The position numbers and the translations under genes were made by a program. From Anaerococcus porci (GTDB lineage Bacteria; Bacillota; Clostridia; Tissierellales; Peptoniphilaceae): 64,000 nucleotides of DNA. Position 1 is the stretch's first letter. Each line of letters opens with the position of its first letter. Below, piece after piece: positions 18,299-27,725 of the stretch. The stretch lies in contig NZ_VULQ01000007.1 of assembly GCF_009696575.1 (NCBI RefSeq), positions 42,029 through 106,028 of the forward strand, given 5' to 3'. The notes under the pieces are model-generated. The model saw nothing but the letters and a program-made list of their open reading frames with translations, was not told where the DNA came from and did not search any database.

Positions 18299-20164
18299 AT
18301 GATTTGGAAAAAGTTAGAAAATAGGAGTCTTTATCTAATAGAGCTTCTTGAAAGAAAGCCTATTAATGAAGATATATTATTAGATCAGTTAAAAATTAGC
18401 AAGAAAACATTATCAAACGACATAAAACAAATAAATAAAAAATTAGAGCATTGTGCTTTCATCAACATCAAACATAAGGAAATTTCCCTATATGTATATG
18501 ATTATAAAAGATACAAAAAATCTTTAAATAAAATTAGAAAAGAAGAGGAAAGCTTCAATAATGAGAAATATAGACTTATTTATATTATAAAAAACTTATT
18601 TGAAAATAAGACTGTGACTATGGGGGATCTTTCATTTGAGATGATAATCTCAAAAACTACCTTAAATAAGGATATTGAGAAAGTAAATAAACTTATGGAT
18701 TCTTACAATATAAGGATAGCCGGAAGACCTAATGTAGGCATTGGAATTCTTGGTGAAGAAATAGATATTAGAAACTTTGTTATAGAAAATTGTTACAATG
18801 AAATTTTTAGGCAAAATAAAGACACTAGACTTGTTTCAGAAATTATTAGAAAAGCCTTGTCCCCTTATTTAGTAGATGAGGAAACCCTTGACAGGATGAA
18901 GATATTTCTCAATGTATCCATAGTAAGGATTAGAAATAATTTTTATATTAATAGGCTTGATAAGGACTATTCATACAATCTTAAGGGCCTTATTAAAGAT
19001 ATAGGGGAAGATATAAAAAACAGAGTTGAAAAAGTTATAGGTCTTAAGCTAAGTGATGATGAACTTAAATTTATAACAGTTCCTTTGAGGGGAATGAGAA
19101 CTCCTCTTATTATTACAAGTATTTCAGATATTGAAATAGGTCAGGATATACAAAATCTTATAAGTGAAATTTTTACATCTATTAAAAGGCAGATGGATCT
19201 TGATGTTGATCTTGGAAAAGTTACTAAGGATTTTAACTACCACATTTATTTTCTTCTTAATAGAATAAAGCTTGACTATAAGATTGATAATAGCCTAAAT
19301 GAAGAAATTAAAAAAGAATATAGGGTGGCATACAAGATGGCAGAAATTGCAGCTAAAGTTATAGAAAATAAACTTGAAAAGACTGTAAATGAGTCGGAAA
19401 AATCCTACCTTGCCTCCTACTTTCAAATATATATAGTAGAAAAACTCGACCTTGTAAATAAAAATGCTTTTAAGATAGCGATTTTTACGACAGATGAGAT
19501 AAATGACCTGTCTTTAAAAAGAAAATTGAAGGCAGGAGATATAAATGATGACTTATCTATTTCTATAATCGATGATATTTCTATTGACTTATCAGGCTAT
19601 GATCTTCTTATTACGGATAGGGATGTAGATACTGAGATTAGTCAAATATCTGGAAAGGACATCTATAAGATTTCAAAGATTAGAGAAAGAATAGAGGACT
19701 TAAGAGAAAAGAAAAATATGATTTTAAACAATAGGTTTTTAAAGTCAGTTTTTTTAAACAACTTGGATGAAGAAAAGTTATTTTTAATTAAAGGTAAGGA
19801 TTTTAAGAAAAATCTTTACTATATGCTTGATTCCTTAATTGATAAAAATCTAGTAGATGAAGATTTTAAGGAAAGAATTATAAAAAGAGAAAAGATCTCT
19901 TCAACTATATTTTCTAGGGGAGTAGCCTTTCCTCATACTAAGTCAAATAAGTTGAGTGTAGCCTTGGGAATTAATGAAAAGGACTATCCTAATTTGATAT
20001 TTTTAGTAGGAGTTCCAGAAAATTTAGATGAAGTCTTGGTAAAACTTTATGATGAGATTGTTACGATTGCTAATGATGATAAGCTTGTTGAGAAAATTTC
20101 TAAGATAAAATCTTATCCAAAATTGATGGAGTTTTTTATCAAGGAAACAGAATTGTTTAGGTGA
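18299..20164 (+). CDS. gutR: PRD-containing PTS-type transcriptional regulator (MtlR/GutR-like)
   Basis: 621-residue activator or antiterminator controlling the downstream sorbitol genes. N-terminal HTHs: LLDQLKISKKTLSNDIKQIN and MGDLSFEMIISKTTLNKDIE. Two PRD domains follow (PRD1 ~190-290, PRD2 ~305-400, with a His in FNYHIYFLLNRIKL). Next is an EIIB-like segment KIAIFTTDEINDLS, and last an EIIA type-2 domain with the phospho-His motif VAFPHTKSNKLSVALG. The EIIB-like segment has no Cys where GatB/MtlR domains usually have one, so that input may be lost. The start is ATG 18299 after GGGAGGAT. It is 9 bases upstream of gutM. The gutR symbol rests on context. Confidence 0.85.
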   Translation: MIWKKLENRSLYLIELLERKPINEDILLDQLKISKKTLSNDIKQINKKLEHCAFINIKHKEISLYVYDYKRYKKSLNKIRKEEESFNNEKYRLIYIIKNLFENKTVTMGDLSFEMIISKTTLNKDIEKVNKLMDSYNIRIAGRPNVGIGILGEEIDIRNFVIENCYNEIFRQNKDTRLVSEIIRKALSPYLVDEETLDRMKIFLNVSIVRIRNNFYINRLDKDYSYNLKGLIKDIGEDIKNRVEKVIGLKLSDDELKFITVPLRGMRTPLIITSISDIEIGQDIQNLISEIFTSIKRQMDLDVDLGKVTKDFNYHIYFLLNRIKLDYKIDNSLNEEIKKEYRVAYKMAEIAAKVIENKLEKTVNESEKSYLASYFQIYIVEKLDLVNKNAFKIAIFTTDEINDLSLKRKLKAGDINDDLSISIIDDISIDLSGYDLLITDRDVDTEISQISGKDIYKISKIRERIEDLREKKNMILNNRFLKSVFLNNLDEEKLFLIKGKDFKKNLYYMLDSLIDKNLVDEDFKERIIKREKISSTIFSRGVAFPHTKSNKLSVALGINEKDYPNLIFLVGVPENLDEVLVKLYDEIVTIANDDKLVEKISKIKSYPKLMEFFIKETELFR

Positions 20165-20173
20165 GGAGAAAAA

Positions 20174-20620
20174 ATGTCTAATTTTGTATACTTAGGTATC
20201 TTTATACTTTCTATGTATCTTTTACAATACTTTTTTACTTTTTTACAAATGAACTCCTTTAGGGATTATTTTAATAAGTATATAAAAGATGGAAAGGTAG
20301 CTATAGGCATAAAAAAGGGAGCTATAAGGGCTGGTGCCATAGTTATGTTTTCTGTAGATGAGTTAGGAAATATTAAAAAATATGCTTATATCCATGGGGT
20401 ATCGGTATTTGCTAGGTTTAAGGAAAAAGATCTATTTAGGAATGCAAATATCAAGGACTTGGATGAAGAAATTTTAAATGAATTAAAAATTGAAAAAAAT
20501 ATAAGACTTGCCATTTTAAATGCCAGGAACAATTTTATAAAGGCAGAAAATGGTGAAGAAATAAAAATGGAAAAATCGCCTCTACAAAAAGCTTTTGGCT
20601 TTTTTAGAAATAGAAAATAA
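20174..20620 (+). CDS. gutM: GutM-like glucitol operon activator
   Basis: 148-residue GutM family protein. It has one N-terminal membrane segment (YLGIFILSMYLLQYFFTFLQ), then NSFRDYFNKYIKDGKVAIGI and KKGAIRAGAIVMFSVDELG, which are family hallmarks. GutM activates the glucitol operon in enterobacteria, though the mechanism of membrane-anchored members is unclear. Located between the regulator and EIIC with spacings of 9 and 14 bases, it is clearly part of the sorbitol operon. GAGGAGAAA precedes the ATG. Confidence 0.85.
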   Translation: MSNFVYLGIFILSMYLLQYFFTFLQMNSFRDYFNKYIKDGKVAIGIKKGAIRAGAIVMFSVDELGNIKKYAYIHGVSVFARFKEKDLFRNANIKDLDEEILNELKIEKNIRLAILNARNNFIKAENGEEIKMEKSPLQKAFGFFRNRK

Positions 20621-20634
20621 AAAGGAGAGAATTT

Positions 20635-21195
20635 ATGGATTTTTTAGTAAATCTTGCCCAATCATTTATTGGTTTATTTGAAATGGGTGCAGAAACTTTA
20701 GTAGGTTGGATGACTTCTATAGTACCTAAGGTACTTTTACTTTTAGTATTCATGAATGCGTTAATTGCACTTATTGGAGCTGAAAGGGTTAACAAATTTG
20801 GTAAATTATGCTCGAAAAACAAAATCTTAGCTTATGGTGTTTTACCTTTCGTATCAGCCTTTATGCTAGGTAACCCAATGGCTTTATCAATGGGTAAGTT
20901 CTTGCCTGAGGCACAAAAACCTTCATATTATGCATCAGCAGCTTACCACTGCCATACAAACAACGGAATATTTCCTCACATAAATCCAGGTGAATTATTC
21001 GTATGGTTAGGTATAGCTCAAGGTGTTGAAAAACTAGGATTATCTACAGTTCCTTTAGCTATAAGATATATGCTTGTAGGTTTAGTTATGAATTTTTTAT
21101 CAGGATGGATTACAGACTTTACAACAAAATTTGTTGAAAAACAACAAAATATTAAATTAAAAAGAGCAATAGATGTGGAGGTACACAATGAATAA
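20635..21195 (+). CDS. srlA: PTS glucitol/sorbitol transporter EIIC component
   Basis: 186-residue integral membrane part of the sorbitol PTS permease (SrlA/GutA type). About four to five membrane segments can be seen, such as [20 protein letters not shown]. Family motifs are [20 protein letters not shown], then [20 protein letters not shown]. It works with the EIIB/C protein encoded next. AAAGGAGAG precedes the ATG. Its last codons overlap the start of srlE by 8 bases, so translation is coupled. Confidence 0.93.
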   Translation: MDFLVNLAQSFIGLFEMGAETLVGWMTSIVPKVLLLLVFMNALIALIGAERVNKFGKLCSKNKILAYGVLPFVSAFMLGNPMALSMGKFLPEAQKPSYYASAAYHCHTNNGIFPHINPGELFVWLGIAQGVEKLGLSTVPLAIRYMLVGLVMNFLSGWITDFTTKFVEKQQNIKLKRAIDVEVHNE

Positions 21196-22189
21196 GATAA
21201 GGATTGAAAAAGGTCATGCAGGCTTTGGTGGTCCATTAGAAATTGGACCAGAAGGTGAAAAAAATACACTTTTATATATAACAGGTGGAGGAGCAAAACC
21301 TGAAATAGTTGATAAAATTGTTGAACTTACAGGGTGTGAGGCTGTAAATGGCTTTAAAACTTCAGTTCCAGAAGAAAATATATTTGCTGTAATAATAGAC
21401 TGTGGTGGAACACTAAGGTGTGGAATATATCCTAAAAAAGGAATTCCAACTATAAATATAATGGCAACTGGAAAATCTGGTCCCTTAGCAAAATATATAA
21501 CAGAGGATATATATGTGTCTGATGTTGGACTTAATCAAATAAAAGCTCTTGGAGAAAGTGAAGCTAAAAAAGCTAGTCCAAAAGAAGAAGCTAAAGAAGA
21601 TAAGTCTAAAGTTACTTATTCATCAGATAAAAAGGTTTCAGAAACTCTAGCAGAACAATCTGGAAATTCCTTTATACAAAAAGTAGGTATGGGAACAGGT
21701 AGAGTTATAGATATATTCTTCCAAGCAGGTAGAGATTCTGTTCAAACTGTAATAAGTACGATCCTTCCATTCATGGCCTTTGTATCTATGTTGATAGGTA
21801 TAATCCAAGGTTCAGGATTTGGTAACTGGTTTGCAAAACTTCTTATTCCACTTGCAAACAATATAGTAGGTCTTGTAATCTTGGGGCTTGTTTGCTCACT
21901 TCCAGTGCTTTCAGCACTACTAGGACCTGGAGCTGTTATAAGCCAAGTTATAGGAACCTTAATAGGTAGTGAAATTGCAAGAGGAAACATTGCACCTAAT
22001 CTTGCACTTCCAGCACTATTTGCTATAAATACACAAAACGCTTGTGACTTTATTCCAGTAGGTTTAGGCCTTGCAGAAGCAGAAAAAGAAACAGTAGAAG
22101 TTGGTGTAGTATCTGTAATGTATTCAAGATTTCTAATAGGTGTACCAAGGGTAATAGTAGGATACTTAGCATCATTTGGACTTTATTAG
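21188..22189 (+). CDS. srlE: PTS glucitol/sorbitol transporter EIIB(C) component
   Basis: 333-residue SrlE/GutE type protein. The N-terminal cytoplasmic EIIB domain has [20 protein letters not shown] and [20 protein letters not shown]. Cys72 in the DCGG motif is the likely phosphorylation site. A charged linker ([14 protein letters not shown]) leads to a membrane domain with [20 protein letters not shown] and [19 protein letters not shown] start at ATG 21188, which has GGAGGTACACA upstream; the in-frame ATG at 21173 would add five residues. It overlaps srlA by 8 bases. Confidence 0.93.
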   Translation: MNKIRIEKGHAGFGGPLEIGPEGEKNTLLYITGGGAKPEIVDKIVELTGCEAVNGFKTSVPEENIFAVIIDCGGTLRCGIYPKKGIPTINIMATGKSGPLAKYITEDIYVSDVGLNQIKALGESEAKKASPKEEAKEDKSKVTYSSDKKVSETLAEQSGNSFIQKVGMGTGRVIDIFFQAGRDSVQTVISTILPFMAFVSMLIGIIQGSGFGNWFAKLLIPLANNIVGLVILGLVCSLPVLSALLGPGAVISQVIGTLIGSEIARGNIAPNLALPALFAINTQNACDFIPVGLGLAEAEKETVEVGVVSVMYSRFLIGVPRVIVGYLASFGLY

Positions 22190-22209
22190 AAAAAAGATAG
22201 GGATTATTG

Positions 22210-22572
22210 ATGAAAACAATTTATGAAAACAAAGTAAAGGCTCAAGGAGACTTGGTTGAAGAATTTGGCAGTGTAATGCTCATTTTCTTTGGCGATAATG
22301 CACCTGATACTTTAAAAGATTATTGCCATCTTATAGATATAAAAAAAGTAGATGGAGAAATTAAGGTAGGCGATTATTTTGAAGTCGATGGATTAAAAGC
22401 AAAGATTCTTGCTGTAGGAGAAGAAGCTCAAAGAAATCTTGAGAATTTAGGACATTTAACAGTTAATCTTTCAGCAAATGTTGAAGACTTACTTCCAGGG
22501 GCCATAGTTTGTGAGAGTTTAGATATTATAAAGGTTGAAATAGGATCAGAGATTAAAATAGTGGAGGAATAA
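22210..22572 (+). CDS. srlB: PTS glucitol/sorbitol EIIA component
   Basis: 120-residue soluble EIIA of the glucitol family (SrlB/GutB). It relays phosphate from HPr to EIIB. Family motifs are GDNAPDTLKDYCHLIDIKK and LAVGEEAQRNLENLGHLTVN. The ATG at 22210 is preceded by AGGGAT, a weak site; a TTG directly before it is less likely. It ends one base before the sorbitol-6-phosphate dehydrogenase gene. Confidence 0.92.
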   Translation: MKTIYENKVKAQGDLVEEFGSVMLIFFGDNAPDTLKDYCHLIDIKKVDGEIKVGDYFEVDGLKAKILAVGEEAQRNLENLGHLTVNLSANVEDLLPGAIVCESLDIIKVEIGSEIKIVEE

Positions 22573-22573
22573 T

Positions 22574-23386
22574 ATGTCTTGGTTAGGTTTAGAAAATAAA
22601 ATAGTAATAGTAACAGGAGCAGCTTCAGGAATTGGAAAGGCTGTAACAGAAGGATTAATAGAAGCAGGTGCTAAGGTTGTAGCATGTGATATTAATAGTG
22701 AAAAACCAGAATTTAAGGGAGAAAGTGAAAATAATCTCCTTTATCAAATCTGTGATGTTACAAAAAGAGAAGATGTGAAATCTTCGGTTAAAGCTGCAGT
22801 TGATGAATTTGGAACACTTGATGTTATAGTAAATAATGCTGGAATTAATATTCCAAGACTTCTTGTAGATCCTAAGAAGGAAGATAGCGAATACGAATTA
22901 GATGATAAGGTATTTGATAAGGTTGTAAATATCAATCTTAAAGGTTTATTCTACTGTGCTCAAGAAGCGGCAAGAGTTTTTGTTAAAGAAAATTCGGGTG
23001 TAATTATAAATATGTCATCTGAATCAGGTCTGGAAGGAAGCGAAGGGCAATCAATTTATGCTGCAAGCAAAAATGCTGTAAATTCATTTACAAGATCTTG
23101 GTCAAAAGAACTTGGAAAATATGGAATTAGGGTTGTAGGTGTAGCACCTGGAATACTTGAAGCTACTGGACTTAGAACCATTTCTTATGAAACTGCTCTA
23201 GCTTATACAAGAGGTATTACAGTTGAAGATCTAAGAAAAGGATACTCTTCAACAAAAACAACCCCATTAGGAAGAAGTGGAAAACTTTCAGAAGTAGCAA
23301 ACCTAGTATCATTTTTAGCAAGTGATAGAGCATCATATATCCATGGTGTAACTATAAATGTTGCTGGTGGTAAGACTAGAGGATAA
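22574..23386 (+). CDS. srlD: sorbitol-6-phosphate 2-dehydrogenase (SDR family)
   Basis: 270-residue short-chain dehydrogenase that oxidises sorbitol-6-phosphate to fructose-6-phosphate with NAD. The cofactor motif is VTGAASGIGKAVTEGL, NNAGINIPR follows, and the catalytic Ser/Tyr/Lys lie in MSSESGLEGSEGQSIYAASK. The start MSWLGLENKIVIVTG is typical of SorD/GutD-type enzymes. GGAGGAATAAT precedes the ATG. It is the last gene of the sorbitol operon; a new promoter begins 4 bases after its stop. Confidence 0.9.
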   Translation: MSWLGLENKIVIVTGAASGIGKAVTEGLIEAGAKVVACDINSEKPEFKGESENNLLYQICDVTKREDVKSSVKAAVDEFGTLDVIVNNAGINIPRLLVDPKKEDSEYELDDKVFDKVVNINLKGLFYCAQEAARVFVKENSGVIINMSSESGLEGSEGQSIYAASKNAVNSFTRSWSKELGKYGIRVVGVAPGILEATGLRTISYETALAYTRGITVEDLRKGYSSTKTTPLGRSGKLSEVANLVSFLASDRASYIHGVTINVAGGKTRG

Positions 23387-23390
23387 CAAC

Positions 23391-23419
23391 TTGTATTATT
23401 AAAATTTAAATAATATGAC
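23391..23419 (+). promoter_or_regulatory. putative promoter of the GpsA-like/mtlA/fsa operon
   Basis: TTGTAT, 17-base spacer, TATGAC, just after the srlD stop and upstream of a leader hairpin. The -10 is imperfect. Confidence 0.45.
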
Positions 23420-23434
23420 ACACTTGAGACAATA

Positions 23435-23490
23435 GAATATAAAAAGATAAAAAGCGGATGATTTACTAAGGTTTTGCTTTTTATCTTTAA
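23435..23490 (+). terminator. leader terminator before the GpsA-like/mtlA/fsa operon
   Basis: GAATATAAAAAGAT, then stem AAAGATAAAAAGC...GCTTTTTATCTTT (23443-23488). It can end transcripts from srlD or from its own promoter. The left part resembles the leaders at 12753, 14943 and 30856 (minus), so GlpP control is possible. Confidence 0.6.
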
Positions 23491-23503
23491 TTAAGGAGTA
23501 ATT

Positions 23504-24556
23504 ATGAAAACTTTAACATTTGTAGGATGTGGAATGATGGCTTCAGCCTTATCTATACCAGCCCATGACAATGGACACAAAATAAGACTTGTAGGGACAC
23601 ATATTGACAAGGACATAGTAAAAGAAGGTAAAAAAAGCCAATACCATATAAGCTTAAAAAGACAACTTTCCCATGATACAGAATTTTACTATATAGAGGA
23701 ATTAGAAAAAGCCCTTGATGGGGCAGATGCAGTAATATGTGGGGTTTCATCTTTTGGTGTAGATTGGTTTTTAGAAGAGGTTTATCCGAAAATAAATCCA
23801 GAAGTTCCAGTTTTATCAGTAACAAAGGGAATGATTAATAACTCTGATGGAAGCATAATAACTTATCCAGAATATTGGATGCAAAAATTAGAAGAGAAAG
23901 GAATCAAAAGAGAGATAAATGCTGTTGGCGGACCTTGTACTTCATATGAGCTTGCTGATAAGCACCAATCTCTAGTAGGATATTGTGGAAATAGGATTGA
24001 AGAATTAAAGATGTTTAGAGAAATCTTTGGCACAGATTACTACCATATTTCTTTATCAACAGATATAAGGGCAGTCGAGCTTTCAGTAGCACTTAAAAAT
24101 GCCTATGCTCTTGCTGTATCCCTTTCAGTAGGTATAGCAGAAGTTGAAGAAGGTAAGGAAGGAGTAAACCACTATAATCCACAAGCAGCACTTTTTACCC
24201 AAGCAAGTCGTGAAATAGGGGAGCTTTTAGAAGTTTATAATGGGGATAGAAACCAATTAGAACTTGGAATAGGTGACTTGTATGTAACAATATATGGTGG
24301 AAGAACAAGAAAAATAGGGACTCTTCTAGGTAGGGGTATAAGCTTTGATAAAGCAATGGAAACTCTCAAAGGAGTAACTCTTGAATCAGTAGTTATAGCA
24401 AAGAGAATGGGAGAAAGTATTAATAAATTAGGAGAAGATGGAAAGATAAATCCAGAGCACTTCCCACTTCTTATGCATGTATATGATTTAATTGCAAATG
24501 AAAAGAAGGTCAATATACCTTGGGAAAAATTTAATTTAGACGATTTTGAAAATTGA
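23504..24556 (+). CDS. GpsA-like NAD-dependent glycerol-3-phosphate (or polyol-phosphate) dehydrogenase
   Basis: 350-residue member of the NAD glycerol-3-phosphate dehydrogenase superfamily. The Rossmann start is LTFVGCGMMASALSIPAHDN, differing from the GAGSWGTALA of standard GpsA. VLSVTKGMINNSDGS follows, and then the substrate domain VELSVALKNAYALAVSLSVG with the catalytic Lys, and YGGRTRKIGTLLGRG. It lacks the typical GpsA length and motif details, so it is a divergent subfamily. TAAGGAG precedes the ATG. It heads an operon with a mannitol-type PTS and an aldolase where mtlD would be expected, so it may instead act on a polyol phosphate. That is inference. Confidence 0.75.
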   Translation: MKTLTFVGCGMMASALSIPAHDNGHKIRLVGTHIDKDIVKEGKKSQYHISLKRQLSHDTEFYYIEELEKALDGADAVICGVSSFGVDWFLEEVYPKINPEVPVLSVTKGMINNSDGSIITYPEYWMQKLEEKGIKREINAVGGPCTSYELADKHQSLVGYCGNRIEELKMFREIFGTDYYHISLSTDIRAVELSVALKNAYALAVSLSVGIAEVEEGKEGVNHYNPQAALFTQASREIGELLEVYNGDRNQLELGIGDLYVTIYGGRTRKIGTLLGRGISFDKAMETLKGVTLESVVIAKRMGESINKLGEDGKINPEHFPLLMHVYDLIANEKKVNIPWEKFNLDDFEN

Positions 24557-24567
24557 GGAAGTGCAAA

Positions 24568-26472
24568 ATGACTGAAAGTGTTGGGAAAAATAAAAATAAA
24601 TTAACTACTAGCTTTCAAGAAAAGTTCCAAAAATTTGGAGGTTTTTTGTCAGGAATGGTAATACCAAATATAGGAGCTTTTATAGCCTTTGGTCTTATAA
24701 CTGCCATATTTTTGGAAACAGGTTGGTACCCAAATGAAAAAATAGCTAAACTTATTTCCCCACTTCTACAATATCTTCTACCAATGATGATTGGCTATAC
24801 TGGTGGAGAGATGATTTATGGTAAAAGAGGGGCAGTAGCAGGTGCAACTGTTACCCTCGGTCTTATTGTAGGTGGTGGAGATGTAGCAATGTTTTTAGGT
24901 GCTATGATAATGGGACCTTTAGGTGGTTTTATAATCAAAAAATTCGATGACTTGGTAAAAGATAAGATACCTGAAGGATTTGAAATGATTGTAAATAACT
25001 TCTCTTTGGGAATTGTTGGGGGGATTATTTGTATACTTTCATATATTTTTGTTGGTCCTTTAATGCAATCGATTACCAATATCTTGGCAGGAGGAGTTTC
25101 TTGGATTATAGATAGAGGAATCTTACCTTTATCAGCAATCTTTATAGAACCTGCAAGAGTATTGTTTTTAAATAACGTAATAGATCACGGTATAATGGCA
25201 CCTCTTGGACTTGAACAAGCACAAAGTCAAGGTTTTTCATCTTTATTTATGATAATACCAAACCCAGGAATTGGTCTTGGAATACTTTTAGCATATTATA
25301 TATATGCAAAAGGCGAGATGAAAGATGCAGTTCCATCAGCAATACTTATTCATTTCTTTGGTGGAATCCATGAGATATTTTATCCATTTGTACTAGCCAA
25401 TCCATTCCTAATTTTAGCTGATATAGCTGGAGGAATAGCAGCTATTATAATCATGCAAATTACAAATTATGGAACAACTTATACACCATCTCCTGGATCT
25501 ATAATATCAGTTTTAGCCTTAACGCCAAAGGGACATTATCTTGGGGCAATTCTAACAGTTGGAATATCATGCATTGTGACTTTTTTGGTAGCAGCATTTT
25601 TTGTTAAGAAAGCATATAAAAATTATGAAGAGCCAGATGAAGAGATTATTTTTGAAGATTTTCCAAGAACTTTTGGAAAAAAGATAAATGGACCTATTAG
25701 AAAGATTGTAGTAGCATGTGATGCAGGTATGGGCTCATCTGCTATGTCTGCTTCATCTTTAAGAAAGAAATTAAAAAATGCAGGATTAAATGTAGAGGTA
25801 ATCCATTCTGCTATAGCGAATATTCCATCTGATGTAGATCTTATAGTAACTCATGTTGAACTTACAGAAATTGCTAAAAAGGCAAAGCCTAACAAAGCTC
25901 ATATTTCTATATCATCATATATAAATCCTAAAGAATTCAATGATATTGAAAATCTTATAAGGAAAAATCATGAGGAAAACAAATCTTATATAATAGATGA
26001 AAAAGAAGAAGTAGTTGAAGTAAAGACAAATAACAATTCAGATATTCTGGATTTAGAAAATATAATAATAGATGAATCTATAAAGGATAGAGATACTTGT
26101 CTTAATTTAATAAATAAAAAATTTGTAGAAGGAGGCTATACTACGCCAAGATATCTAGATGGTCTTTATGCCAAAGAAGAAGAATTTAATACTAATATGG
26201 GAAATGGACTTGCCATACCACATGGTTCATTTGATTATAAGAGTGAGATACTTAAGACTGGTCTTGTTCTAATTATAAATAAAAATGGTATAGAATGGAA
26301 TGGTTCAAATGTCAAACTTGTAGTAGGAATAGCTGGAAAAGGCGATGAGCACCTTGATATATTGGCAAAGATTTCTACTGAATTTGATACAGAAGAAAAG
26401 GTAGATGATTTTGTAAAGATAGGTAATCCTGCAAAAATAAAAGAAATTCTTGAAAATAAGGAGAGGAAATAA
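24568..26472 (+). CDS. mtlA: PTS mannitol-type EIICBA permease
   Basis: 634-residue fused mannitol-class PTS transporter. The N-terminal EIIC has about eight membrane segments (GMVIPNIGAFIAFGLITAIF; HGIMAPLGLEQ; PNPGIGLGILLAYY; HFFGGIHEIFYPFVL). EIIB has VVACDAGMGSSAMSA with the phospho-Cys at ~384. EIIA at the C-terminus has GLAIPHGSFDYKS with the phospho-His at ~552. I start at ATG 24568 after GAGGAAG; an in-frame TTG at 24553 would overlap the previous gene. The substrate could be mannitol or another hexitol. No mtlD is adjacent: the operon pairs it with a GpsA-like dehydrogenase and an aldolase. Confidence 0.9.
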   Translation: MTESVGKNKNKLTTSFQEKFQKFGGFLSGMVIPNIGAFIAFGLITAIFLETGWYPNEKIAKLISPLLQYLLPMMIGYTGGEMIYGKRGAVAGATVTLGLIVGGGDVAMFLGAMIMGPLGGFIIKKFDDLVKDKIPEGFEMIVNNFSLGIVGGIICILSYIFVGPLMQSITNILAGGVSWIIDRGILPLSAIFIEPARVLFLNNVIDHGIMAPLGLEQAQSQGFSSLFMIIPNPGIGLGILLAYYIYAKGEMKDAVPSAILIHFFGGIHEIFYPFVLANPFLILADIAGGIAAIIIMQITNYGTTYTPSPGSIISVLALTPKGHYLGAILTVGISCIVTFLVAAFFVKKAYKNYEEPDEEIIFEDFPRTFGKKINGPIRKIVVACDAGMGSSAMSASSLRKKLKNAGLNVEVIHSAIANIPSDVDLIVTHVELTEIAKKAKPNKAHISISSYINPKEFNDIENLIRKNHEENKSYIIDEKEEVVEVKTNNNSDILDLENIIIDESIKDRDTCLNLINKKFVEGGYTTPRYLDGLYAKEEEFNTNMGNGLAIPHGSFDYKSEILKTGLVLIINKNGIEWNGSNVKLVVGIAGKGDEHLDILAKISTEFDTEEKVDDFVKIGNPAKIKEILENKERK

Positions 26473-26475
26473 GTT

Positions 26476-27156
26476 ATGAAACTAATAATTGATGATGGAA
26501 ATATCGAAAATATAAAAGAAATCTATGAATACTTCGAAGTAGATGGGGTTACAACAAACCCCTCTATCCTTGCAAAGCAAGGCAAAAATCCCAAAAACGT
26601 CTTAAAAGAGATAAGAGAATTTATAAAAGATGATGAGCTTCATATACAAGTCTTATCAAATAAGGCAAGTGATATTGAAAAAGAAGCTAGAATTATTGTG
26701 AAAGAATTTGGAGAGAATACCTTCATTAAGATTCCTTCAAACAAGGAAGGTTTTAAGGCTATGAGAAATCTTGTAAAAGAGGGGATAAATGTGACAGCAA
26801 CAGCAATCTATTCACCAATGCAAGCCTTCCTTGCAATGAAAGCTGGAGCAAAATACGTAGCCCCTTATGTAAATAGGATAGATAATCTTGGCTATGATGG
26901 ACTTTACACAGTAAAAAAAATCCAAAATATAATAGATACAAATGGATTTGATACAGAGATTTTAGCAGCAAGCTTTAAAAACTCAAACCAAGCCCTATCC
27001 CTTATAGAATACGGCATAGGAGCCCTAACTTGCTCAGCAGATGTAATAAGAAAATTTGTAGACGATAGAAATGTTGACAAGGCAGTTGATGACTTTGCTA
27101 AAGACTTTGAAAAATTGGATAATATAAAAAAAACCATGATAGATTACCTATCATAA
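26476..27156 (+). CDS. fsa: fructose-6-phosphate aldolase / transaldolase-like protein
   Basis: 226-residue TalC/FSA type class I aldolase. Motifs are VDGVTTNPSILAKQGKN, HIQVLS, FIKIPSNKEGFKAM (Schiff-base Lys in KIP), VTATAIYSPMQAFLAMKAGA and YVAPYVNRIDNLGYDG. It would either cleave fructose-6-phosphate to dihydroxyacetone and glyceraldehyde-3-phosphate or act as transaldolase; sequence alone does not decide. GGAGAGGAAA precedes the ATG, and it lies 3 bases after mtlA. A decayed second copy of its 3' end lies ~330 bases downstream. Confidence 0.88.
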   Translation: MKLIIDDGNIENIKEIYEYFEVDGVTTNPSILAKQGKNPKNVLKEIREFIKDDELHIQVLSNKASDIEKEARIIVKEFGENTFIKIPSNKEGFKAMRNLVKEGINVTATAIYSPMQAFLAMKAGAKYVAPYVNRIDNLGYDGLYTVKKIQNIIDTNGFDTEILAASFKNSNQALSLIEYGIGALTCSADVIRKFVDDRNVDKAVDDFAKDFEKLDNIKKTMIDYLS

Positions 27157-27200
27157 AAGAAAAAGAACTGTAAGTTAAAACTTGCAGTTCTTTTTCTTTT
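27155..27200 (+). terminator. Rho-independent terminator after fsa
   Basis: AAAAGAAAAAGAACTGTAAG, short loop, CTTGCAGTTCTTTTTCTTTT. A very strong stem overlapping the stop codon region. From 27201 to 27489 I see only AT-rich sequence with a small ACTTACTT/AAGTAAGT inverted repeat. Confidence 0.85.
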
Positions 27201-27489
27201 ATCTTACTAAGATACCACTTACTTAATTTTGGTAATTTGACTTAGTATCAAGTAAGTTTAAGATTCTTACTATAATTAAATATTCTATCTAACATAGGAG
27301 ACTCTATGCATAAGGCCTTCATCAATTCAATCCCAATTTTGATAGAGCTTTTATTTCACTTCGTTCGATGTAAATCTTGAATTTAAATTAATTTTAGAGA
27401 TTGACTATACTTTGACATTAAGTGAATAAAACATTTATTACTTCGACTGTAAGGAGAAGTCTCAGTGAAATGAATAATGTTGCTATGAC

Positions 27490-27622
27490 AATCTTAAAAC
27501 CTATATCTAATAGTTATTACATAAAAGTTTTTACTTTTCATCGATGTAATCAAAAATTTGTATACGATAGAAACGTTGATATAGTTGTGGATATCTTTTT
27601 TAAGAATTTAAAAAATTGGTGA
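27490..27622 (+). pseudogene. degenerate duplicate of the fsa 3' end
   Basis: AAATTTGTATACGATAGAAA, CGTTGATATAGTTGTGGAT and AAAAAATTGG align with 27051-27120 of fsa (RKFVDDRNVDKAVDDF... becomes QKFVYDRNVDIVVDIFFKNL). Upstream, ACTTTTCATCGATGTAATCA matches ACTTGCTCAGCAGATGTAAT with one gap. The copy is frameshifted and not translatable as the aldolase. It shows a past tandem duplication followed by decay. Confidence 0.7.
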
Positions 27623-27725
27623 TAGCAAAAGTACTGTAGTCCAGATAAAGTATAAAAATTGTGACTATAAACTTTATATGATATTATATAGTAAACAAAG
27701 TATTGAACTAAAAAGTAGAAATAAT

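Noticed and set aside
27422..27622. 66-codon open frame as a gene
   Set aside because: Its second half aligns to the frameshifted 3' end of fsa; no ribosome site is present.
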